NCBI GenBank assembly: GCA_900315755.1 | Contig: ONAI01000009.1 | Span: forward strand, 1-50,460 | Source: an uncultured Ruminococcus sp. | Lineage (GTDB): Bacteria > Bacillota > Clostridia > Oscillospirales > Ruminococcaceae | Length of the DNA: 50,460 bases | Direction of reading: 5' to 3' | In this document: piece by piece, positions 39,837 to 46,474 of the stretch | Numbering within the stretch: the stretch's first letter is position 1 | Layout of the letters: each line of letters opens with the position of its first letter | Position numbers and translations under genes: made by a program | The notes under the pieces: generated by a model | Database searches by the model: none | Seen by the model: the letters and a program-made list of their open reading frames with translations, nothing else | What the model was told of the DNA's origin: nothing

Positions 39837-41055
39837 TATCTCAGAACGTAAAGACAAAGACGGTAATATCATCAGCTATCGCATAAGAGTTTCCAGAGGA
39901 TATGACGGTCAGGGAAATAAATTGAAGCCTTATGAAAAGACTTTTAAGCCTGAAAAGGGAATGACTAAACGTCAGATTGAAAAGGAACTGCAAAGACAGG
40001 TCACACTTTTTGAAGAGGAATGTAAAAACGGTAATATAAGCAGCGCCCCTAATATGAAGCTGAGAGACTTCTGCAATACCTACCTCGATATAAAAACCGG
40101 TATCTTATCACCAAGAACATACGAATACTATACCAGAGTTATCAACGATCTCATAATTCCGTTATTAGGGCATATCAGAATCACTGACCTCAAACCTGCA
40201 CACGTTCAGCAGTTCATCAAATATATTCAGGATAACAGCGAAAAGAAGCCCTCCCCCTCAACGATCAAGCGCAAAGTTGCTATCTTGCAGTCAATACTCC
40301 GTCAGGCTGTAAAGCTCGGTTTGATACAGACTAACCCTGCAAATGCAGAACGCCTTACAATGCCTAAGCAGATCGCTCCGCAGGTAGAAATCTTCACACG
40401 TCAGGAAGCTGTTGAAATGCTTTCCTGCCTTGAAGATGAACAGTTGCAATACAAGGTTATTGTCTATCTTGCTATTATGTCAGGCGCTCGTGAAGGTGAA
40501 CTTGTAGGACTGAAATTCTCTGACGTTGATTTCATCAATCACAGGATAACGATTGAAAGAAGCGCATACAAGCTTACAGGTCAGCCAGTGCAGACTAAGC
40601 CGCCAAAGGACAGCGATGTCAGAACAGTCAAAGTCGATGAATATACCATTGACCTGATAAGGCAGCTTAAAGCTGAGAAGGAACGTGAACAGTTCAGGCT
40701 CGGTACAGCTTGGCAGGGAGATGAATGGCTGTTCACGACTTGGAACGGCTCTATAATGTTTCCCTCAACGCCCTCGCATTGGTTCAGAGACTTCCTGAAA
40801 CGTCACAATTTGAAGCACAGGAAGTTCCACGCCCTGAGACATACATCTGCTACACTGTTACTTCTTGCAGGAACTAACGTCAAGCAGGTTTCCGGTCGTT
40901 TAGGTCACGCCGACCTCAGAATTACAAATCAATATCTGCACTGCATCGCTGAGGCTGACGAAGCCGCCGCCAACGCTCTTGGAAGTATGCTGATAACTCA
41001 GAAAAAGAATCCTCAGGAGCAGGAACAGCCGCACACAATACAGAAAACAGGATAA
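39829..41055 (+). CDS. int: Tyrosine recombinase / integrase
   Basis: The 408-residue protein has an AP2-like arm-binding N-terminus (YRIRVSRGYDGQGNKLKPYEKTF), a SAM-like core-binding domain (about 75-170), and a catalytic domain. The catalytic residues are Arg221 (MSGAREGEL), His334-x-x-Arg337 (HALRHTS), His360 (LGHADL) and Tyr369 (NQYLH). It would integrate the element at the 3' end of tRNA-Ala. MANISERK is the start because AGGAGG lies 8 bp upstream. The gene ends 139 bp from the tRNA, with two arm-type repeats between. Confidence 0.95.
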   Translation: MANISERKDKDGNIISYRIRVSRGYDGQGNKLKPYEKTFKPEKGMTKRQIEKELQRQVTLFEEECKNGNISSAPNMKLRDFCNTYLDIKTGILSPRTYEYYTRVINDLIIPLLGHIRITDLKPAHVQQFIKYIQDNSEKKPSPSTIKRKVAILQSILRQAVKLGLIQTNPANAERLTMPKQIAPQVEIFTRQEAVEMLSCLEDEQLQYKVIVYLAIMSGAREGELVGLKFSDVDFINHRITIERSAYKLTGQPVQTKPPKDSDVRTVKVDEYTIDLIRQLKAEKEREQFRLGTAWQGDEWLFTTWNGSIMFPSTPSHWFRDFLKRHNLKHRKFHALRHTSATLLLLAGTNVKQVSGRLGHADLRITNQYLHCIAEADEAAANALGSMLITQKKNPQEQEQPHTIQKTG

Positions 41056-41103
41056 CAGAAAAGGGACTGTCCGAATGTGGATAGTCCCTGCTTTTTTTGG
41101 CAA

Positions 41104-41123
41104 TAGTGCCCTCATAGTGCCCT
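41104..41123. repeat. Right arm-type integrase sites
   Basis: TAGTGCCCT occurs at 41104-41112 and 41115-41123, in the same orientation as the four left copies. Confidence 0.7.
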
Positions 41124-41193
41124 AAACGTATTCAGTTAAAATAAATAAGCACTCCCTCACATTGATAAAGTGCCTATTTACAGCTGTTTGTTT

Positions 41194-41269
41194 TGGTGGA
41201 GCATAGGGGATTCGAACCCCTGACCCCCACACTGCCAGTGTGATGCGCTCCCAGCTGCGCTAATGCCCC
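41194..41269 (-). tRNA. tRNA-Ala (anticodon GGC), attR of the satellite
   Basis: On the minus strand the 76-nt cloverleaf has acceptor GGGGCAT/ATGCTCC (one G-T pair), D arm GCGC/GCGC, anticodon stem TCACA/TGTGG with loop CTGGCAG (GGC, reads GCC), T arm AGGGG/CCCCT and encoded CCA. The 3' part lies inside the 46-bp att repeat, so the element supplies the 3' end of the present gene. Confidence 0.93.
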
Positions 41270-41379
41270 ATGTTTGTATTATAGCATACAATTATAAAAA
41301 AAGCAAGATGCACGGAGAAAATTTACATAAATCACAGAACTCCTCGTGTTAAAAGACGTAATTGCGGCAATAATATGTC

Positions 41380-41408
41380 TTGACAAATCATAAGGAAGAT
41401 AGTATAAT
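41380..41408 (+). promoter_or_regulatory. SigA-type promoter of the Fic toxin-antitoxin operon
   Basis: TTGACA (41380-41385) and TATAAT (41403-41408), both perfect consensus, have a 17-bp spacer. Confidence 0.82.
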
Positions 41409-41431
41409 ATCGGAGTAAGGAGTTGATATGG

Positions 41432-41605
41432 ATGCGGAACGTTACAACAGAAACAGCTGTTAAGAATCAGGTCGCTTCTGCCCGTATGGAAGGGATAAGC
41501 TTCAGCAGGGAATCGCTCGATATAATCAGAAAATATACCGATAATTCAATTTCACACGAAAAACTCATTGAATTGGTAACAAGGCTCTGTGCCCGGAAAT
41601 CGTAA
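41432..41605 (+). CDS. VbhA-type antitoxin of Fic
   Basis: The 57-residue protein carries SARMEG at residues 16-21, which fits the Fic inhibition motif (S/T)-x-x-x-E-(G/N). The Glu of this motif reaches into the Fic ATP site and blocks adenylylation. The remainder is helical (SRESLDIIRKYTDNSISHEKLIELV). ATG 41432 is chosen because AAGGAG lies 9 bp upstream; TTG 41423 touches that site. Its stop overlaps the fic ATG by one base (TAATG). Confidence 0.82.
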   Translation: MRNVTTETAVKNQVASARMEGISFSRESLDIIRKYTDNSISHEKLIELVTRLCARKS

Positions 41606-42195
41606 TGGCTGTATACAGCATAGAAGGCTGCCGTGACAGCTGCTATCCTGATACAACAGTCCTCGTGAATAAGCTCGATATACGCGAACAATCACTGCTC
41701 AGCGAGGCTGAATCAATAATCGTGACCTCGTGTTCGGCACTCATAGAAAAGGAAATGTCCTTCGAGGACGTTGATTTCGATTATTACAGGAACATACACC
41801 GGATGATATTCGGGGATCTTTACGAATGGGCAGGAAGTCTCAGGAAGATAAATATGTCGAAAAAGGGCACTGTTTTCTGCGAGTGCAGTGAACTTGAAAG
41901 ACTTGGCAGACTCAAATTTGAACGCCTGAAAAATGCCGACTACCTCTGCGGACTTCCGGACGATGCTTTCCTCGATCAGCTTGCCGATTTCTACCATGAA
42001 ATGAATATGCTTCATCCGTTCCGCGAAGGCAATGGACGTACACTGCGTCTGTTCATAACCCTTCTGGTACGCAATACCGGCAGAGACATCGACTTCACAA
42101 GATGCGATACGGATGTACTGATAATAGCCGCAGTCAAAGCGGCACAGGGCGATATTTCCCTTCTCAGGGAGGTTCTGGAAGAGATAATACTATAA
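41605..42195 (+). CDS. Fic-family adenylyltransferase toxin
   Basis: The 196-residue protein has the full Fic motif HPFREGNGRTLR (residues 137-148), preceded by the FxxLYxWAG-type block (IHRMIFGDLYEWAGSLR). Fic toxins transfer AMP from ATP to target proteins such as DNA gyrase and topoisomerase IV. The antitoxin directly upstream and the one-base overlap fit class I Fic modules (VbhT/VbhA). The catalytic His is present, so the toxin should be active. It sits just outside the satellite's attR end. Confidence 0.93.
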   Translation: MAVYSIEGCRDSCYPDTTVLVNKLDIREQSLLSEAESIIVTSCSALIEKEMSFEDVDFDYYRNIHRMIFGDLYEWAGSLRKINMSKKGTVFCECSELERLGRLKFERLKNADYLCGLPDDAFLDQLADFYHEMNMLHPFREGNGRTLRLFITLLVRNTGRDIDFTRCDTDVLIIAAVKAAQGDISLLREVLEEIIL

Positions 42196-42204
42196 TGACA
42201 ATAT

Positions 42205-42234
42205 GCAGTATGAAACGCTTCATACTGCTTTTTT
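42205..42234 (+). terminator. Terminator of the Fic operon
   Basis: A perfect 10-bp stem GCAGTATGAA / TTCATACTGC with a 4-nt loop is followed by TTTTTT, 9 bp past the stop. The DUF2130 gene follows closely. Confidence 0.88.
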
Positions 42235-42250
42235 GTAAGGAGATAAGGAT

Positions 42251-43540
42251 ATGCACGAAATAAAGTGTCCGCACTGCGGAGAGGCTTTCACAGTTGACGA
42301 AGCCGGATATTCAGCAATACTCGATCAGGTGAGGACTAAGGAGTTCGATGCGGAACTCCACAGACAGCTTGAAATGCTCGCAGAAAGCGAACGCAAAGAA
42401 AATGAACTCAGACTGAACAAGGCTGCCGCTCAGAAGGATGGCGAAATAAACGATCTTCGTCTGAAGATACAGCAGCTTGAATCCGAGATAAGTCACAGCC
42501 AAAGCAAAACAGAGCTTGAAGTTGCAAACGCCGTAAGTGCCGAAAAGCAGCGGTTTGAAGAGAAAATGCGTCAGAACGCAGACGAGATCGCTGATAAGAA
42601 AGAGCAGATAATCCAGCTTAATTCGGCGATCGAAAAGATGCGTCTCGAAAGCCGTCTCGAACTCAACGAGGCGATAGCGCAGATCGAAAAGGAACGCGAT
42701 ATGCAGAAGGCTGAATACGAAGCTAAGCTGAAAGCTCAGCAGGAAAGTCTTGAATACTACAAAGACCTGAAAACGAAGATGTCCACGAAGATGATAGGCG
42801 AAACTCTCGAACAGCACTGCGAGAACTCCTTCAATATGATACGCTCCGCAGCTTTCAGAAATGCCGAATTCGGCAAGGACAACGATGCTAAGGAAGGCTC
42901 TAAGGGCGATTACATATACCGCGAAAAGGACGATTCCGGCAACGAGATAATCTCGATCATGTTCGAGATGAAAAACGAAATGGATACCACCGCCACCAAG
43001 CACAGAAATCAGGACTTCTTCTCAAAGCTCGACAAGGACAGAACTGCCAAAAACTGCGAATATGCGGTGCTTGTTTCAATGCTCGAAGCAGATAACGAGA
43101 TGTATAATCAGGGCATTGTAGATGTCTCCTACGAATACGAAAAGATGTACGTGATACGTCCGCAGTTTTTCATACCGATGATAACGATACTCCGTAACGC
43201 TGCCATGAATTCGCTCGAATACAAGCAGAAGCTTGCCGAGATAAAGAATCAGGAAATAGACATCACTCGTTTCGAGGAGCGCATCGAGGACTTCAAGACC
43301 GCTTTCTCAAAGAATTACACTCTCGCCGGTACTCAGTTCAACAACGCTATCGCCGAAATAGACAAAACTATCGACCACCTCAACAAGGTCAAGGAAAGCC
43401 TTACGAAGTCGATAAACAACCTGCGTCTTGCCAACGATAAGGCTCAGAAACAGCTTACCATAAAAGCCCTCGCCAAAGGCAACGACACTATGCTCGGAAT
43501 GTTCAGTTCCCTCTCCGAAAACAGTGACGACCTCAGCTGA
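42251..43540 (+). CDS. DUF2130 domain protein
   Basis: The 429-residue protein starts with a CxxC zinc-ribbon half (IKCPHCGEAF). A long coiled coil covers about 25-170. The DUF2130 core follows (KTKMSTKMIGETLEQHCENSFNMIRSAAF...GSKGDYIYRE...ISIMFEMKNEMDTTATKHRNQDFFSKLDKDR). The GDY...FEMKNE portion resembles a PD-(D/E)xK nuclease core, which is an inference. The family is widespread and uncharacterised. AAGGAG lies upstream of the ATG. It starts 17 bp after the Fic terminator and may receive read-through. Confidence 0.9.
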   Translation: MHEIKCPHCGEAFTVDEAGYSAILDQVRTKEFDAELHRQLEMLAESERKENELRLNKAAAQKDGEINDLRLKIQQLESEISHSQSKTELEVANAVSAEKQRFEEKMRQNADEIADKKEQIIQLNSAIEKMRLESRLELNEAIAQIEKERDMQKAEYEAKLKAQQESLEYYKDLKTKMSTKMIGETLEQHCENSFNMIRSAAFRNAEFGKDNDAKEGSKGDYIYREKDDSGNEIISIMFEMKNEMDTTATKHRNQDFFSKLDKDRTAKNCEYAVLVSMLEADNEMYNQGIVDVSYEYEKMYVIRPQFFIPMITILRNAAMNSLEYKQKLAEIKNQEIDITRFEERIEDFKTAFSKNYTLAGTQFNNAIAEIDKTIDHLNKVKESLTKSINNLRLANDKAQKQLTIKALAKGNDTMLGMFSSLSENSDDLS

Positions 43541-43590
43541 CATTTGTGTGATACCCTTATGGAGGTTATCGGCAGCTTACCGGGGCAAAC

Positions 43591-43690
43591 CTTTCCAAAG
43601 ACTTTTATATTAGTTTTTTCCGTAATGGTATATAATTCAGGATAGAAAATAAAAGCCGGAAGTCTATAAGTACGGTACGCATATAGAAGT
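43591..43690. repeat. Left inverted repeat around the acetyltransferase-like gene
   Basis: The 20 bp at 43613-43632 (ending CCGTAATGGTATA) and the 16 bp CGGTACGCATATAGAA at 43673-43688 are both found as exact reverse complements on the other side of the gene, at 45167-45186 and 45128-45143. The outer part resembles the solo MITE-like copy at 9611-9752. A hairpin GCCCCGAAG/CTTCGGGGC follows at about 43693-43724. Confidence 0.75.
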
Positions 43691-43761
43691 TTTGCCCCGA
43701 AGCGGTTTGAAGCACTTCGGGGCATCGTTTTATTATTCCTGTTCAGTTTAATAATAATTTG

Positions 43762-45027
43762 TTACTCTCTCCAGGGAAGATGGATATCAGGAAGTTCCAG
43801 TTCATTCACATCTTGCAAGTCGTATACGATCCCATTTTCTTCCAATTCCTTTAAAAAGCCATTCACGAAAATGGTGCTGGAAAAGGGCTGCATAAAGTCA
43901 ATGATAAACTTTCCGCTAACAGCCGAGATCTCAATCAGAATCCCATCACCCTTTCCATTTGTCCATAAGTGGAAATCCCGGATATATTTTTCTTCTTCTT
44001 CAAAGTTTCCCTTCCCTACATAGCTGACCGCTGCGGTAACAAATTCACTTCCCATTTTATCTGACATCTCGCAAACAGCCATTCGTTCCTCATCTGTCGA
44101 TTTGGATCGGATCAACTGATTAAAATGCTTCTGTGATGCTACTTCGTCCAGTACTTTTTCATCTCTGGACTGAACAAATACCATACCACGATACGCAGTT
44201 GCTTGCTTGGCAATCGGCCATGTCCACATTTGCTTCTTGTATTCCAGGAATGCAGAGCTGACAAGATTCTGGTGTGCCAAAGGCGTATGCAAGGCTTTAC
44301 GCTCGTTGACAGTCATAACGACCCGAATTACATTTTCATCGGTTGGGTACAGCCGATGGATAGATCGGCTCAAAAGCAGCGAAACCATAGTGGCAGGGCT
44401 GCCGTCATTTTCAATGTTGAATCTCATAAATTCTTTTTCAGATATAGCAATACTGAAAACCGTTGGCCGTCTGTCGTTTTCCAATCCGGCTGAACGCCTG
44501 ACATTGATCGCATTAGAAAAAACAGGTCTTGTGGGAATAGGAAGATCGGTTTTGCTGACCACAGGATCTTTCCATTCTTCTGAGCTTATTTCTTCTCCAT
44601 ACAGCCGGGTCCCGCTTCCTTGCAGCTCAACGCCATATTTTTTCGACATATAGTAATACAAAAGGGTCCTGATTACTGCATATGCACCGCTTCCGTCCGT
44701 AATCGCATGGGCAATATCCATAATGATCCAGTTGTTGAAAAAGGAAAATGCGATCAAATGATAGTTTGACTCAACAGTATTCAGCGTTACACCGTGCATT
44801 GATTGACAGGCAACAACAGGACGGGTATTCTCTGCCAGATAATACTCATCTTTCTTTTTTAATTCCACACAAAAGTATGGATATCTCTTCATTGTGCAAT
44901 CTACCGAGTAACGCAAGGCTTCAGCATCAATAAGATCACACATTCTCACACGCAATCTTATGACCCAGGGTTGACCCCAATTCAATGCGTAAAGCACTCT
45001 GTATTCAGAAAACAATGCCTGATCCAT
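43762..45027 (-). CDS. Condensation/acetyltransferase-superfamily protein
   Basis: The 421-residue protein has the CoA-dependent acyltransferase (CAT/condensation/alcohol-acetyltransferase) fold pattern. The active-site motif is HAITDG (His107, Asp111, Gly112 of H-x-x-x-D-G), in MDIAHAITDGSGAYAVIRTLLYYY. No carrier-protein or adenylation partner is nearby, so the substrates are unknown. Esterification of an alcohol or lipid is the usual role of stand-alone members. AGGGGG lies upstream of the ATG. Base use is less GC-rich than the flanking core genes, and the gene sits alone between inverted repeats, which suggests it moved as a unit. Confidence 0.78.
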   Translation of the reverse strand: MDQALFSEYRVLYALNWGQPWVIRLRVRMCDLIDAEALRYSVDCTMKRYPYFCVELKKKDEYYLAENTRPVVACQSMHGVTLNTVESNYHLIAFSFFNNWIIMDIAHAITDGSGAYAVIRTLLYYYMSKKYGVELQGSGTRLYGEEISSEEWKDPVVSKTDLPIPTRPVFSNAINVRRSAGLENDRRPTVFSIAISEKEFMRFNIENDGSPATMVSLLLSRSIHRLYPTDENVIRVVMTVNERKALHTPLAHQNLVSSAFLEYKKQMWTWPIAKQATAYRGMVFVQSRDEKVLDEVASQKHFNQLIRSKSTDEERMAVCEMSDKMGSEFVTAAVSYVGKGNFEEEEKYIRDFHLWTNGKGDGILIEISAVSGKFIIDFMQPFSSTIFVNGFLKELEENGIVYDLQDVNELELPDIHLPWRE

Positions 45028-45127
45028 TATAATCCCCCTCGTTCTTTAAGGCAACATCGCTGCATTGTCAATATTAAAAACTCCATAGTGCTTCTGTCGA
45101 TAGAGCAGAAATGCTATGGAGTATTAT

Positions 45128-45212
45128 TTCTATATGCGTACCGCTCATATGACCTCCGGCTATATTTATACCATTACGGAAAAAACCAGAATAAAGTTTT
45201 AGGAAGGGAGTT
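45128..45212. repeat. Right inverted repeat around the acetyltransferase-like gene
   Basis: This is the reverse-complement counterpart of 43591-43690, with exact 16-bp (45128-45143) and 20-bp (45167-45186) blocks. The outer end AAAGTTTTAGGAAGGGAGT is the same as in the solo copy (9735-9752). The DHH gene's stop codon at 45199 lies inside it. A separate stem (ACTCCATAG / CTATGGAGT) is at about 45080-45119. Confidence 0.75.
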
Positions 45213-46212
45213 TGAGGGTGACTCCCCGCAGTGCGGGGAGATGTCCGAAGGACAAAGGGGACCGCCGCTGTTGGCGGAACCCTTTCGTTATTTTTCCGTT
45301 AAGTCTGTCGATGATAATAGGCAGTTCTGCGTCAATAATGTCGTTTTCGAGCTGACACGTTCCTGCATTCGCATGACCGCCGCCGCCGTAGCTGAGGCAC
45401 AGCTCGCCTATATTGAATTCAGACGCTCTGTTGACTATTGATTTTCCTATCATTACAGCGGTATTCTGCTTTCTGAAGCCCCATGCAACGTGTACCGAGA
45501 TCTCGGTCTCAGGCCACATAGCGTAGACCATGAAGCGGTTTCCGGCGTATATCGTCTCAAGATCGCGCAGGTCGATAACTGCGACCTTGCCCTCAATGCG
45601 TGTTACCTTTTTCAGCTGTTCCTTGAAGAGTTCCTGCTGTTCAAAATAGAGGTCAACGCGCTCTTTGACATCCGGAAGCTGAAGCACCTGTTCTATCGAA
45701 TGATCAACGCAGTAGTCTATGAGTTCCATCATAAGAGCATAGTTAGAGATACGGAAATCGTGGAATCTTCCGAGACCTGTACGGGCATCCATGAGAAAAT
45801 TCATAAGCACCCAGTCAGTCGGGTTAAGTATCTCATCAACAGTGAAATCGGCACTGTCGCCCTTATCAACAGCCAGCATGATCTCTTCCGAGACACGCTT
45901 GAATGTCTTAGCGCCGCCGTAGTAATCGTAAACGACACGCGCTGCGGACTTTGCATCGCCGTCGATTATATATTTACCCTCGTATTCTTCGCGTTTATTG
46001 CGGATAAGTTCGCTTTCATGGTGGTCAAATGCAAGACCTACGCGCTTATCAAACGGAAGATTGGTAGTTATATCGTTTTCGGTTATATCTATCTTACCGT
46101 CCTGAACATCCTTTGGGTGGACGAACTTAATATCGTCAATAATATTCAGTTCCTTGAGAAGCATAGCGCAAACCAAGCCGTCAAAATCACTTCTTGTGAC
46201 AAGTCTTTTCAT
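45199..46212 (-). CDS. DHH-family phosphoesterase
   Basis: The 337-residue protein has the DHH motifs: RSDFDGLVCA (first Asp pair), AFDHHES (DHH), and a C-terminal DHHA1 glycine block YGGGGHANAGTCQ. It is probably an exopolyphosphatase- or oligonucleotide/pAp-phosphatase-like Mn-dependent hydrolase; the substrate is not clear. GGAGGT lies upstream of the start. The natural end seems to be near RLNGKITK. The last 25 or so residues (FRQQRRSPLSFGHLPALRG...) are encoded by GC-rich hairpins and the inverted repeat, so the original stop was probably lost to a repeat insertion. Confidence 0.88.
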   Translation of the reverse strand: MKRLVTRSDFDGLVCAMLLKELNIIDDIKFVHPKDVQDGKIDITENDITTNLPFDKRVGLAFDHHESELIRNKREEYEGKYIIDGDAKSAARVVYDYYGGAKTFKRVSEEIMLAVDKGDSADFTVDEILNPTDWVLMNFLMDARTGLGRFHDFRISNYALMMELIDYCVDHSIEQVLQLPDVKERVDLYFEQQELFKEQLKKVTRIEGKVAVIDLRDLETIYAGNRFMVYAMWPETEISVHVAWGFRKQNTAVMIGKSIVNRASEFNIGELCLSYGGGGHANAGTCQLENDIIDAELPIIIDRLNGKITKGFRQQRRSPLSFGHLPALRGVTLKLPS

Positions 46213-46272
46213 AAGCTGACCTCCATTTCAATTATTTGCTGCATATAGACAAGTTTGCTGTCTGTATGTATA

Positions 46273-46301
46273 ATTATACCACAAATACCGCTGTTTGTCA
46301 A
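46273..46301 (-). promoter_or_regulatory. SigA-type promoter of the DHH gene
   Basis: On the minus strand, TTGACA (46296-46301) and TATAAT (46273-46278) have a 17-bp spacer. Confidence 0.8.
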
Positions 46302-46393
46302 ATGAATTCAGCAAATATATTTGATTATCTGCATACCGATTCGGCAAACGCCTGTCTTTCGGTGTTTGGAAAGTGAAAATTTTGCGTTTTTAC

Positions 46394-46422
46394 TTGAAAA
46401 AGACGCAATTTTGTGTTATAAT
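46394..46422 (+). promoter_or_regulatory. SigA-type promoter of the isomerase/acyl-CoA synthetase fusion
   Basis: TTGAAA (46394-46399) and TATAAT (46417-46422) have a 17-bp spacer. An inverted repeat (TTGCGTTTTT...AAAAAGACGCAA, 46382-46408) covers the -35 box and may be an operator. Confidence 0.72.
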
Positions 46423-46474
46423 GGTTTTTGGTTCTTTTTATTAAGTAACTAAATCAATGCAAAGGAATGATCTT

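Larger units (their letters stand above)
34251..41240. mobile_element. Candidate phage-inducible chromosomal island in tRNA-Ala
   Basis: The element is bounded by a 46-bp direct repeat, 44/46 identical (34251-34296 and 41195-41240), with one copy inside tRNA-Ala. Contents from right to left: tyrosine integrase and Xre regulator on the plus strand; then on the minus strand a basic peptide, excisionase, primase-helicase, iteron origin, P27-type terminase small subunit and two unknowns. The order int-regulator // xis-primase-ori-terS is that of Gram-positive PICIs such as SaPIs. At 6.94 kb it is too small for a prophage. It has no capsid, portal, large terminase, tail or lysis gene, and no relaxase. 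The helper phage is unknown. Confidence 0.82.

Noticed and set aside
34251-41240. Prophage or conjugative element
   Set aside because: No structural, lysis, large-terminase, relaxase or type IV secretion genes are present, and the size is below 7 kb.
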